In this document: positions 43,834-53,276 of the stretch, one piece after another
How positions within the stretch are numbered: the stretch's first letter is position 1
Layout of the letters: the number at the start of each line of letters is the position of its first letter
NCBI RefSeq assembly: GCF_040358255.1
Contig: NZ_CP132938.1
Span: 2,728,001-2,792,000 of the forward strand
Source: Tunturibacter gelidoferens
Lineage (GTDB): Bacteria; Acidobacteriota; Terriglobia; Terriglobales; Acidobacteriaceae
Length of the DNA stretch: 64,000 bases
Reading direction: 5' to 3'
Translations under genes and position numbers: made by a program
The notes under the pieces: generated by a model
What the model saw: only the letters and a program-made list of their open reading frames with translations
What the model was told of the DNA's origin: nothing
The model's database searches: none

Positions 43834-44574
43834 TTGACATACCAAACTCCCATGATCGCTGTGAAAGACCTCCGCAAGTCGATCCGCAACGGCCCCCGAA
43901 CCGTCGACATCCTCAAAGGACTGGACTTCACAGTTCCGAAAGGTCAGTTCGCCGCAATCATGGGCTCGAGCGGTAGCGGAAAATCCACTCTTCTCGGTCT
44001 GCTGGCAGGCCTCGACACTCCGAGCGCGGGCAGTGTTCGACTCAACGGCACCGAGATAAGCTATCTTCCGGAGGACAAGCTCGCCCAGGTCCGCGGAAAA
44101 ACCATCGGATTCGTCTTTCAGTCCTATCAACTGATCCCAACGCTGACCGCACTGGAAAATGTCCTCCTCCCTCATGAGCTCAACGCCGACACAAAAGAAA
44201 GTGGCCTTGAACGCGCACGCGATCTGCTCACCAGCGTTGGCCTCGGAGACCGCATGGACCATTATCCCGTCCAGCTCTCCGGCGGTGAGCAGCAGCGAGT
44301 AGCCCTCGCCCGAGCCTTCATCCTCCGCCCCCCCATCGTCCTGGCCGACGAGCCTACAGGAAATCTCGACACAACCAACGGCGCGCATGTGTTGGAGCTT
44401 CTGCTCAATCTAAATCGTACTGAAGGCACAACCCTCGTCCTGGTCACGCATGACCCCATGCTTGCGACCTACGCCAACCGCCGCATTACTCTGCGCGATG
44501 GGTTGATCATCGCCGACGAGATCAACCCATCGCCGGCCGAGACCTCCCGCGAAGCCGCCTTGACCGAGGGCTAA
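43834..44574 (+). CDS. ybbA: ABC transporter ATPase (YbbA/LolD-like)
   Basis: A 246-residue ATPase with Walker A GSSGSGKST, Q-loop GFVFQSYQLIPTLTALENV, signature LSGGEQQRVAL, Walker B IVLADEPTGNLD and H-loop LVTHD. It pairs with the 860-residue FtsX-type permease that overlaps it by 1 base, and is divergent from tesA, as in E. coli. Start is TTG at 43834 behind AAGGAGAG. Role: a lipid or lipoprotein-related exporter (YbbAP); the substrate is not proven. Confidence 0.92.
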   Translation: MTYQTPMIAVKDLRKSIRNGPRTVDILKGLDFTVPKGQFAAIMGSSGSGKSTLLGLLAGLDTPSAGSVRLNGTEISYLPEDKLAQVRGKTIGFVFQSYQLIPTLTALENVLLPHELNADTKESGLERARDLLTSVGLGDRMDHYPVQLSGGEQQRVALARAFILRPPIVLADEPTGNLDTTNGAHVLELLLNLNRTEGTTLVLVTHDPMLATYANRRITLRDGLIIADEINPSPAETSREAALTEG

Positions 44575-47156
44575 TGGCGACCCTCTCCTATCGTTCCGCC
44601 GCGAAGATCGCCGCCCGCGAGATGCACTCGTCCCGCGGAAAGTTTTTCTTCGTCATTCTCTCCGTCGCCATCGGCGTCGCTGCGCTAACTGGAGTACGCG
44701 GCTTCTCTTCGTCCTTCCGAAGCACTCTGCTCAATCGAGCCCGCAGCATCATGGCGGCTGACCTCTCCGCAAGGATGTTTCAGCAGCCGACCCCGGACCA
44801 GCAAAAGGCCCTCGACGAGATCGCGGCAACCGGCGTCGAGATAACTCCCGTCACAGAGCTGCTCTCGATGGCGTCATCCGCGAAGACACTCGATCCTCTA
44901 CTCGTATCTCTCAAGTCGGTCGATCCCACAAAGTATCCCTTCTACGGACAAGTCGAACTCAGCCCGTCCGCTCAACTGAAGACCGTACTCAATGCGAACA
45001 CGGTCGCAGTTGCTGACGACCTCCTCGTGCGCTTGAATGTCAAAATAGGAGATCAGCTGAAGATCGGGACACAGCTCTTTCGCATCGGGTCGGTTGTCGT
45101 CAATGAGCCGGATCGTCTCTCGGGCAACTTCGCAGCTGGGCCACGTGTACTCATCTCGCGGGAGGGCCTGGACGCAAGCGGCCTCCTCGCGCCCGGAAGC
45201 CACGCCGGACAACGCTATCTCTTCAAAGTTCCTCCGCCCAGTAACGGCGCACCTATCTCCGACAAAGCAGTGGCAGACCTGAAAGCCCGCCTGGAAAAGC
45301 TCCTTCCAGAGGCACAAATTATTGACTACCGCGAGACCAACCCAGCACTCACGCAAGGTCTCGATCGTGCCACAAGTTTACTGTCGCTGATGAGTCTCGT
45401 GGCCCTGGTCCTTGGCGCCATCGGTGTCGCCATGGCGATGCGAGCTCACCTCCAGCAACGGCTCGACACCATCGCAATCATGAAGTCCCTGGGCGCACGC
45501 TCAGGCCAGATCATCAAAATCTATCTTCTGCAGACGCTCCTGCTAGGCCTGGCCGGAGGTTTCCTGGGCGTTGCGCTTGGCGTCGCAGTGCAGCTCAGCT
45601 TTCCCCACCTTCTGGCGCGGCTCATCCACGTCGACACCGAGCTTCACGTCCAGCTTCGCACCGTCATCACTGGACTCGCAGCCGGCCTGCTCACGACCCT
45701 TCTCTTCACCCTGCCTCCGTTGCTCGACATCCGCGGAGTCCGTCCCATCTTGATTCTGCGCCGGGCAGTGGAAGATAACGACGACCCATTCGTGACCGCA
45801 GCCTGGCGCAAGATCACCAAAAATCTCGCGCAGGTCGCAGCCGCGGTGCTCATTCTCGCAGGACTTGCTGCCATCGCCACGACACTAAGCGATTCGCTTG
45901 TCGTGGGCGAGGTATTTTCGATTGGCCTGGTAGCCGTCCTTGGGGTTCTATTAGTCTCCTCGGTAGCCGTACTGGCCGGACTCCGCTTCTTCCTCTCCAA
46001 AACTCGTCTCCATCTGCCGTCCTCGCTTCGTCACGGACTCGCAAACCTCTATCGCCCAGGCAATCCCTCTGCAGCATTATTGGCCGCACTCGGGTTAGGC
46101 GTGATGCAGATCATGACGGTCTACCTCGTCCAGCAGGCCGTAGTCTCGGAGCTCCACGTTTCCGCCGCGCCAAACCTTCCCAACGTCTTCCTGATCGATA
46201 TCACCAACGAAGAGATCGGCGGAATTCGTACGCTGCTAAAGTCACAGCCCAGCGTCACCGCACCACCGGAGCTCCTTCCCGTCGTCTCATCCCGCATCGT
46301 CGACATCGATGGCGTCCCCGCAAACGAAGCGAAGCTGAAGAACTTTCCCAAACGAATGTTGCGATCGATAAACCTTACCTGGTCCGCCGCCTCGCCCCCC
46401 GGAACGAAAACGGTGGAAGGGAACTGGTGGCCCACAGACGAAAAGCGTCCTGTAGTCGCCGTCGAAAAACGTCAGGCGGACAGGCTAGGCGTTCATGTCG
46501 GCTCGCACATCACCTTCGCCGCGCAAGACACTCAGTTCGTCGCCACGGTCGTCGTTCTCACTAAGTCCGACGGCCAGCACGCTTACTCGCGAGCGGAGTT
46601 TATTCTGCCGCAACCTGCCCTCGCAGGTCTGCCGGTCGTCTGGTACGGTGGCGTCCATGCCGATCCAGATCACGTTGGCGAACTGCAGCGCGCACTCTAC
46701 AACTCCTACCCCACCGTCACCGTGATCAACGTCGCGCAGGCGCTCGAAACCGTACGAGCCGTAGTCCTCCAGATCACCTATGTGATCCAGTTTCTCGCAG
46801 CGTTCTCCATCTTCGCCGGCATCATCATTCTCGCCAGCTCGATCGCCGGAACCCGCTATCGCCGCATCCGCGAGGTCGTCGTCCTCAAGACTCTGGGAGC
46901 CACGCGAGCACGCATTGCCACTGTATTCTCCATCGAGTTCGCAGTCCTGGGGCTCGTTGCTGGCATGGTCGGCATACTCTTCGCGAACATCATTGCGCGA
47001 GTGCTGCTAACCAGGCTCACCGTAACGTACCACTTCCAATGGTTGTGGACGCTCGCCGCACTGCTCGGAACAGCCGCCTTGACGGTCGTAACCGGCTGGG
47101 TGGCAAGTCACCGCATCCTGGGCAGAAAGCCGCTGGAAGTCCTCCGCGAAGAGTGA
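44574..47156 (+). CDS. ybbP: FtsX-type ABC permease (YbbP-like)
   Basis: An 860-residue permease with about ten membrane helices in two FtsX units: an N-terminal helix (FFFVILSVAIGVAALTGVRG), two periplasmic domains (about 45-260 and 520-720), and FtsX cores with AMRAHLQQRLDTIAIMKSLGA and GTRYRRIREVVVLKTLGAT. The doubled layout matches E. coli YbbP. Its ATG overlaps the ATPase stop by 1 base (TAATG), so both subunits are translationally coupled. Confidence 0.92.
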   Translation: MATLSYRSAAKIAAREMHSSRGKFFFVILSVAIGVAALTGVRGFSSSFRSTLLNRARSIMAADLSARMFQQPTPDQQKALDEIAATGVEITPVTELLSMASSAKTLDPLLVSLKSVDPTKYPFYGQVELSPSAQLKTVLNANTVAVADDLLVRLNVKIGDQLKIGTQLFRIGSVVVNEPDRLSGNFAAGPRVLISREGLDASGLLAPGSHAGQRYLFKVPPPSNGAPISDKAVADLKARLEKLLPEAQIIDYRETNPALTQGLDRATSLLSLMSLVALVLGAIGVAMAMRAHLQQRLDTIAIMKSLGARSGQIIKIYLLQTLLLGLAGGFLGVALGVAVQLSFPHLLARLIHVDTELHVQLRTVITGLAAGLLTTLLFTLPPLLDIRGVRPILILRRAVEDNDDPFVTAAWRKITKNLAQVAAAVLILAGLAAIATTLSDSLVVGEVFSIGLVAVLGVLLVSSVAVLAGLRFFLSKTRLHLPSSLRHGLANLYRPGNPSAALLAALGLGVMQIMTVYLVQQAVVSELHVSAAPNLPNVFLIDITNEEIGGIRTLLKSQPSVTAPPELLPVVSSRIVDIDGVPANEAKLKNFPKRMLRSINLTWSAASPPGTKTVEGNWWPTDEKRPVVAVEKRQADRLGVHVGSHITFAAQDTQFVATVVVLTKSDGQHAYSRAEFILPQPALAGLPVVWYGGVHADPDHVGELQRALYNSYPTVTVINVAQALETVRAVVLQITYVIQFLAAFSIFAGIIILASSIAGTRYRRIREVVVLKTLGATRARIATVFSIEFAVLGLVAGMVGILFANIIARVLLTRLTVTYHFQWLWTLAALLGTAALTVVTGWVASHRILGRKPLEVLREE

Positions 47157-47230
47157 CGAAAAAGCCTTACGTGCACGTTCACGATTGTGAGATGATCTTG
47201 TCAATAACTTTAGGGATGCAGGTACTGTGA

Positions 47231-48406
47231 ATGAAGACGTACAACGAAGATGCGCTGCGTCTTCATCATCAGCGATTCGGTCACGAGGGCAAGCTCTTCG
47301 CTGCTCCTGCGCGAGTCAATCTGATCGGCGAGCACACCGACTACACCGGCGGCCTGGTCATGCCCATGGCGATAGACTTTCGAACCGCCGCCGTCCTCAG
47401 TAAGAGAGACGACCAGCGCGCCGTCTTCTACTCGGCAAACTACGAGGAAGAAGCCTCATTCGAAGTTGCCTCGCTGGAGCGCGCGCCGAAAGGGCATTGG
47501 TCCGACTATCCCGCTGGCGTTCTGTGGTCTCTCCAACAGCAAGCCATCAGGGTAAGTGGCTTCAATATGACCCTCGCAGGAGACGTTCCTCTGGGAGCTG
47601 GACTAAGCTCCTCTGCCTCCGTCGAAGTGGCGACGGCATTGGCACTCCTGGCCCACGCAGGAGCGGCCCTGTCCCTCGAAAAACTCGCGAACCTCTGCCG
47701 TCGCGCCGAAAACGAGTACGTCGGCGCAAAGAGCGGCATCATGGATCAGTTCGTCGTGGCAGGCGCCGTAACGCATCGCGCGATGCTGCTCGACTGCCGC
47801 TCTCTCACCTTTGAGCTTCTCCCCTTGCCGGACCAGGTGCGTGTGGTCATCTGCAACTCGATGGTGAAACATGCTGTGGCAACCGGCGAATATGGAGACC
47901 GTCGTGATGAGGTCGAGTCTGGTCAGTCGGTCCTGCAGCGCGAGCGGCCGGGTGTGCAACTGCTGCGGGACGCGACGCTCGAAGATCTTGAAGCCTGCAA
48001 AACTAAGATGTCCGCGGCCAGCTTCGCGCGATGCCGGCACATCATCACAGAAAATCAACGGGTATTGGATGCTCGGGAGGCGCTGCTGCGCGACGATATG
48101 AAGCGATTCGGAAGCATCATGGTTGAGGCTCACAAGAGTATGCGCGATGATTTTGCCGCAAGCTGTAAAGAGGTCGATACGTTGGTTGAGATCGCCACGC
48201 AGCAGCCAGAGTGCTTCGGGGCTCGTATCACAGGGGGCGGATTTGGAGGATGCACCGTGAATGTCGTCCGGACCGAGGCCGCGGAGCAATTCGTTACCAC
48301 TTTGAAGAAACAGTACGCAGCAAAGACCGGAATCGAAGCACAGTGTTTTGTGAGTGCTCCCTCCGATGGAGCGCTCGCCATGGCTGCAAACGGCGGTGTC
48401 CTGTGA
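47231..48406 (+). CDS. galK: Galactokinase
   Basis: A 391-residue GHMP kinase that phosphorylates galactose at C1. Motif 1 is RVNLIGEHTDYTGGLVMPMAI (sugar binding), motif 2 VPLGAGLSSSASVEVA (phosphate binding), and motif 3 ARITGGGFGGCTVNV near residue 335. It is the first gene of a Leloir-pathway pair with galT, whose GTG start overlaps the galK stop. No galM or galE is adjacent. Confidence 0.96.
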   Translation: MKTYNEDALRLHHQRFGHEGKLFAAPARVNLIGEHTDYTGGLVMPMAIDFRTAAVLSKRDDQRAVFYSANYEEEASFEVASLERAPKGHWSDYPAGVLWSLQQQAIRVSGFNMTLAGDVPLGAGLSSSASVEVATALALLAHAGAALSLEKLANLCRRAENEYVGAKSGIMDQFVVAGAVTHRAMLLDCRSLTFELLPLPDQVRVVICNSMVKHAVATGEYGDRRDEVESGQSVLQRERPGVQLLRDATLEDLEACKTKMSAASFARCRHIITENQRVLDAREALLRDDMKRFGSIMVEAHKSMRDDFAASCKEVDTLVEIATQQPECFGARITGGGFGGCTVNVVRTEAAEQFVTTLKKQYAAKTGIEAQCFVSAPSDGALAMAANGGVL

Positions 48407-49467
48407 TTTCGTTAGCGCAGCAGAACCCTCACCGTCGGTTCAATCCCCTCAAGCGCGAGTGGGTGCTGGTATCTCCGCACCGCACACAACGCCCCTGGCA
48501 AGGTCAAACAGAGGCGAAGACCGCTGAGGTCGCACTGACCTACGATCCAACCTGCTATCTCTGTCCGGGAAACGTGCGCGCCGGCGGAGTGCGAACCGAC
48601 AAGTACACCACCACCTATGTCTTCGAAAACGACTTCGCCGCATTGAAGCCGGACGCTCCGCAATTCTCCAGCGATGAAGGCGGCAAAGGCCTGCTCCTTG
48701 CAGAAGGAGAGAGCGGCGTATGCCGCGTCATCTGTTTTTCTCCGCGTCACGACCTCACGCTGGCGAAGATGTCCGTACCCGAAATTTGCTCTGTCGTCGA
48801 TGTTTGGAGCGAGCAGTACGCAGAGCTGGGCGCACGCGATGACATCCGTTATGTGCAGATCTTTGAAAATCGTGGAGCGATGATGGGAGCCAGCAATCCC
48901 CACCCGCATGGGCAGCTCTGGGCGAGCCGCTCCGTCCCGGACGAAGTAGTCTCAGAGCTCGCAGGCCAACGCGAGTACCTCGCAAAGAATCAGGCAGTTC
49001 TGTTGTGCGAGTACCAGAAGCTCGAGGAGTCGCTGGGCGAACGCGTCGTGGCGAAGAATGAGAGCTTCCTTGCCGTCGTACCGTTCTGGGCCGTTTGGCC
49101 CTTCGAAGTGATGATCCTTCCGCGCCGACACGTCACCACTCTGCAGGAATTCACGGAGACGGAACGGTCAGACTTTGCAGCCATTCTGCATTCCGTCACC
49201 ACGACGTACGATCAGGTGTTCGATACTCCGTTCCCATACTCCATGGGCCTGCATCCCGCTCCATGCGACGGGGAGCAACATCCTGAGTGGCAGTTTCACG
49301 TTCACTTCTACCCACCGCTGCTGCGTTCGGCCACCGTACGAAAGTTCATGGTTGGCTACGAACTGCTAGGTTCTCCGCAAAGGGACATCACACCCGAATC
49401 CGCTGCCACAACCCTTCGTGAGGCGCATCTGCGAACTCTTCCACTCAGTGGAACCAATGAAAAGTAA
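48403..49467 (+). CDS. galT: Galactose-1-phosphate uridylyltransferase
   Basis: A 354-residue enzyme that exchanges UMP between UDP-glucose and galactose-1-phosphate. A metal-site CYLCPGN lies near residue 50, followed by the catalytic motif GASNPHPHGQLWAS (HPH; the second His forms the UMP adduct) near residue 165, and the C-terminal QFHVHFYPPLLR. The GTG at 48403 overlaps the galK stop (GTGA); the open frame to 48211 lies inside galK and is rejected. Its 3' end overlaps the convergent beta-barrel gene by 23 bases. Confidence 0.94.
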   Translation: MISLAQQNPHRRFNPLKREWVLVSPHRTQRPWQGQTEAKTAEVALTYDPTCYLCPGNVRAGGVRTDKYTTTYVFENDFAALKPDAPQFSSDEGGKGLLLAEGESGVCRVICFSPRHDLTLAKMSVPEICSVVDVWSEQYAELGARDDIRYVQIFENRGAMMGASNPHPHGQLWASRSVPDEVVSELAGQREYLAKNQAVLLCEYQKLEESLGERVVAKNESFLAVVPFWAVWPFEVMILPRRHVTTLQEFTETERSDFAAILHSVTTTYDQVFDTPFPYSMGLHPAPCDGEQHPEWQFHVHFYPPLLRSATVRKFMVGYELLGSPQRDITPESAATTLREAHLRTLPLSGTNEK

Positions 49468-50032
49468 CCCCTGCGCCCAATAGAATATTGTTCTGGCGAT
49501 TGTCTGCGGAGTTATCGAAACTGGTCATGTAGTAGTCGGCCTGTATAAGGCGGACAGAAATTCCGAGGGTCAAGGGTAGGTCGATTCCTCCGCCGAGACG
49601 ACCCGCAAAAGCAGAGGTACCATCCGCCACGCCAGCCATCCCGCCGCCTGCGTGTGCCCCTCCGACCAGCACCTGCGCGAATGGTTCAAGCGCGCGATCA
49701 CCATGATTCCAGAATCGTGGAAGGCGATAGCGAGCGCCACCGAGATAGGAAGTCAGGGTAAGCGATCTGCTGGAGGAGAGCGCATTGCTGGTGTGATCGA
49801 CACTAAACTCTGCGACTGCCGCCAATCGAGTGCCAAGGTTCCAGGAGGCGGAGATGCCGCCGCCATTCAGCGGAAAGCAGCCGCATCCTCCATTCGGAGG
49901 CGCGTTCGTGTGCACCCAGTGGTACGTAACAGCAGCATCTCCGCTATGCGATGGTTCCCCAGAGATCGCCTGGGCCAAAGCCGTACCCGCCGTTCCGATG
50001 ATCCAAAAGCAGACTAGTAAAAACGATCGCAT
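49445..50032 (-). CDS. Outer membrane beta-barrel protein
   Basis: A 195-residue protein with a signal peptide (SFLLVCFWIIGTAGTALA) and an alternating hydrophobic/polar strand pattern ending in NNILLGAGVTFHWFH, typical of an eight-stranded outer membrane barrel. An early GGCGCFPLNGGG loop has two cysteines. ATG at 50032 is preceded by GAGGAG; an upstream ATG at 50053 falls into that site and is less likely. Its last 23 bases overlap the end of galT on the other strand. Function unknown. Confidence 0.8.
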   Translation of the reverse strand: MRSFLLVCFWIIGTAGTALAQAISGEPSHSGDAAVTYHWVHTNAPPNGGCGCFPLNGGGISASWNLGTRLAAVAEFSVDHTSNALSSSRSLTLTSYLGGARYRLPRFWNHGDRALEPFAQVLVGGAHAGGGMAGVADGTSAFAGRLGGGIDLPLTLGISVRLIQADYYMTSFDNSADNRQNNILLGAGVTFHWFH

Positions 50033-50056
50033 CTCTAGATTCTCCTCGTCCACACG

Positions 50057-53011
50057 TTAGTTGGACGGTGCGGTAACAGTGGCTGAGAGGTTGCTGATGA
50101 CCGTCTGCTCATCGAGAGCACCGGTGGAGGCGCTGAAGTAGAGGTAGGCCACAGGAGGGACAGAGACGCTGCCCGAGAAGGCCTGAGTGCCATCCATCGT
50201 CACAGTCATCATTCCTTGCACGATAGAAACGACATAATCGTGCGACACCGTGGCTCCTGCCAGAGCAAGTGGGGCAATGTTTGTGTTGACGTTGAAGTAT
50301 GGCTTCTCCCACAAGGCGGTCTCGCCCCTGCCAACGCCAATGTAAGGAACAGGTGGATCGCCCGGATCGTGATAATCGTCGAAGGCAAGCACGATTCCAG
50401 GAATTCCCTCGGCACCTAGTCCGCCTCCCGTAGCTCCAATGCTGTTGGTCGTCGCTCCAAGAGACGGATCGCCCAGCGTCATCGCGAAGCCGTCTGCTGG
50501 AGGATTGCTCGAGTTGCTCGTCGTGATCGTGAAGCTCAGTTGAATGTCGCCGGTGGAGATCAGATTAGGCCAGACGATCTCGCCTCGCTGCCCGAGCACT
50601 GCTGCTGACAACTGAATCGCACAGGAAGAATTCGGGGGCTGGGCATTGCCAATCAACTTCCAACTCCCGCAAAGATTGCTGATGCCCGTTAGATCTCCAA
50701 CAAACAGTGATGCTGAATTGCTGGTGACCGCCGGAGAACTTCCGTTGCTGACAACCACATAAAAGACGGAACCGGAGTCAGAAGTAGCCGTCGAGGCCTG
50801 CGTATACGACGCGCTCGTTGCTCCTGGAATCGCAGAGAAGGTGGCACCTCCCGGGGCTGCTTCAAACCATTGATAGGTCAGAGGAAGCGCGGAGGTCGCT
50901 GTTACCGAGAAGGTAGCCGAATCTCCCGCGTTGACGTAAACATCCACGGGCTGCTTCGTGATCAGGATGCCGTCGCCAATCGCCAGAGTAGCAGTCTGAG
51001 ATAGCGCCTGTCCGTAGCTGTTCGTGACGATGACATAGTAGCCGTCCTGATCATTATTGATAGTGGTCGCGGTCGCCGGAACAGTATAACTGGACGACGT
51101 TGCCCCTGATACGGCCGTCCCCGTCACGCTCCCCGCAGGTTTCTGATACCACTGATACGTGAGGGTAGGCGATCCGACCGCAACCACAGTGAGTGTTGGT
51201 GTGCCGCCAATCGCCACGGTCTGGCTCATCGGTTGAGTGATAATCGTGGGTGGATCATTGCCGGGATTGACTGTCAGCGTAGCCGACGTGCTGGTAAGCA
51301 CGCTTCCGCAGGTATCCGTGACCGTGGCATAGTATTTGGCGCCGTTCGAACTCGTGTTCAATACTGGCGACGTGTAGATGCTGGAAGTAGCCCCTGCGAT
51401 GGCAACTCCCGTCGAGCCGCCCGGGGCAATCACATACCACTGGTAGCTAAAAGGAGCGTCGCCTGTAGCCGCAACCGAGAAGGTCGCAGTCTGGCCCTGG
51501 ACGATCGAAAGACTAACTGGATTCGACGTAATCGACGTTCCCACCACGACCTTCGCGGCGTTCGAGGTGACACTGCCCGCGGCATTTGTAACTGTGACTG
51601 TATAGCTGCCGACATCCATCGCAACTGCGCTCGGGATAAAGTAGCTCGAACTAGTTGCACCGGCAATCGGCGATCCGTTGAAGAACCACTGATACGTGCT
51701 CGCATACAAAGCGACGACAGAAAGAGTTGTCGAGGCGTTGTTGCAAACATTCACGCTCGGCGGTTGCCCGGTGATAACCGGCAAGCTGAGGGTCACCTTA
51801 GTGGTAGCCGAAACAGAAGGCTCATCCACACTGGTAGCTGTGATCGTATAGGTGCCAAGTGTGTTGGGAGAGGTCCATACATTGCCGACGAAGCTCCCCG
51901 CACTGGCGGTCCATACCAGGCTGTTGGTAGCACCTCCGGAGACGCTCGCGGTGAACGTCTGAGTTCCCGGCGCTATCGTCGCATTCGCAGGAGAGATCGG
52001 CCCGATCGTCACATTGGTTGGTGTAACCGTGCACGTGGTCGAAGCCACTGCTCCACCCGTGCCGGTGACCGACAGTGTGTACGTCTTCGGAGAGATCAGC
52101 AACGGAGTCGAGTAGGAGCTGCCGCTGACTGCGGACAACGTGATATCACTGCTCCCAACTCCCGCCGATCCGATCACTGCCGTTCCACCCGAGAAGGTGG
52201 GAGTCAGGGTTGCAGAGGTGTTGTATGCGGGAGTAGCCGAGTTGCAGGCAAGACTGGTGGCCACAGGGATCGTATTGATGACCGTCAAAGTGGCCGGATT
52301 GCTCGTGGCTCCGCCGGCGGCGTTGGTTACAGTCACCGTGAACTGCGAGTTGTTGTCACCGATGACCGTGGCAGGCGTGGTGTAGCTGCTCGATGTGGCA
52401 CCTGCGATCACAATCCCGTTCTTAGACCACTGGTAAGTAAGGGGAGCCGTCCCCGAGGCAGTAACGCTGAACGTCGCGGTCTGTCCCACCTGCACGGTCT
52501 GGTTCGCTGGTTGACTGATAACAAGCGGTGCGTTCGGCGGCACTGTAGTGGAGCTCGCAGCCACCGTCAGCGTAGCCGGCGAACTGGTCACCGTCCCTCC
52601 AGCATTGGTTACCGTCACAGTAAAGACAGAGCCGCTATCGGTGCTCGCCGTCGCCGGGGTAGTGTAGGTGCTCGAAGTCGCTCCGGCGATCGCCGTTCCG
52701 TTGTCGAACCATTGATAAGTAAGTGTCCCGGCCCCCGTCGCGGTGACGCTGAACGTAGCGGTCTGTCCGACATTTACGGTCTGATTTACCGGCTGCTTCG
52801 TAATGGTTGGAGGTTGACCGGAGTAGCCATTCCACCCTCCGCCGCACGCCGTCATCACAAGCAGCGCGAGCGTCGCAGTCAGAAGCCGGAAACCTCCTGA
52901 GCGGACCTTCATCAACCCGCTGGATCGTCGATCGTCAGGCCAAATAGCGAGGCGCAACTTCGAGAGCGACGAAGCGATAGACAAATTGAGGGATGCGGCT
53001 ACTTTGAACAT
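50057..53011 (-). CDS. Ig-like repeat lipoprotein with L-type lectin-like C-terminus
   Basis: A 984-residue surface protein. A signal ending in VMTAC fits a lipoprotein. Six Ig-like repeats follow (each with ...QTVxVGQTATFSV and LTYQW), with a different strand-rich domain after the second. Residues about 770-984 resemble a legume/L-type lectin fold (IQLSFTITTSNSSNPPADGF, GIVLAFDDYHDPG, VTMDGTQAFSG), suggesting sugar binding. ATG 53011 has AGGAG 6 bases upstream; ATG 52912, just before the hydrophobic segment, is an alternative. Probably an adhesin or polysaccharide-binding protein; that is inferred. Confidence 0.85.
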   Translation of the reverse strand: MFKVAASLNLSIASSLSKLRLAIWPDDRRSSGLMKVRSGGFRLLTATLALLVMTACGGGWNGYSGQPPTITKQPVNQTVNVGQTATFSVTATGAGTLTYQWFDNGTAIAGATSSTYTTPATASTDSGSVFTVTVTNAGGTVTSSPATLTVAASSTTVPPNAPLVISQPANQTVQVGQTATFSVTASGTAPLTYQWSKNGIVIAGATSSSYTTPATVIGDNNSQFTVTVTNAAGGATSNPATLTVINTIPVATSLACNSATPAYNTSATLTPTFSGGTAVIGSAGVGSSDITLSAVSGSSYSTPLLISPKTYTLSVTGTGGAVASTTCTVTPTNVTIGPISPANATIAPGTQTFTASVSGGATNSLVWTASAGSFVGNVWTSPNTLGTYTITATSVDEPSVSATTKVTLSLPVITGQPPSVNVCNNASTTLSVVALYASTYQWFFNGSPIAGATSSSYFIPSAVAMDVGSYTVTVTNAAGSVTSNAAKVVVGTSITSNPVSLSIVQGQTATFSVAATGDAPFSYQWYVIAPGGSTGVAIAGATSSIYTSPVLNTSSNGAKYYATVTDTCGSVLTSTSATLTVNPGNDPPTIITQPMSQTVAIGGTPTLTVVAVGSPTLTYQWYQKPAGSVTGTAVSGATSSSYTVPATATTINNDQDGYYVIVTNSYGQALSQTATLAIGDGILITKQPVDVYVNAGDSATFSVTATSALPLTYQWFEAAPGGATFSAIPGATSASYTQASTATSDSGSVFYVVVSNGSSPAVTSNSASLFVGDLTGISNLCGSWKLIGNAQPPNSSCAIQLSAAVLGQRGEIVWPNLISTGDIQLSFTITTSNSSNPPADGFAMTLGDPSLGATTNSIGATGGGLGAEGIPGIVLAFDDYHDPGDPPVPYIGVGRGETALWEKPYFNVNTNIAPLALAGATVSHDYVVSIVQGMMTVTMDGTQAFSGSVSVPPVAYLYFSASTGALDEQTVISNLSATVTAPSN

Positions 53012-53276
53012 CGGGACTCCTGGAAAGGATCACAAATTTTGTCAGCTCGGGCCCATCACCCTCGCAAACAGCTCTCTACATGCAGGAGAAAAACAAGTGT
53101 TCCAGGCCCAACGATCAGCAAAAGGTGAATCTCTAGAAAAGATATCCGCAAACACGCTCAAGTTCTCTACACCTTCCGTGCTACCCGCAGCACACTTCAG
53201 CCCCCCGCAAGAAATCGACAGAGCTGAAAAGTGCCTTCCAATAGGCGCAGGCAGTCCAGTCGCTTCCTCGTCGAAA

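Noticed and set aside
51233..52900. 555-codon plus-strand open frame inside the Ig-repeat gene
   Set aside because: Arg/Ser-rich antisense of the repeated Ig domains; the repeats explain the lack of stops.
53012..53276. Possible riboswitch upstream of the Ig-repeat gene
   Set aside because: Checked by eye for cyclic-di-GMP and cobalamin-type conserved cores; none was present.
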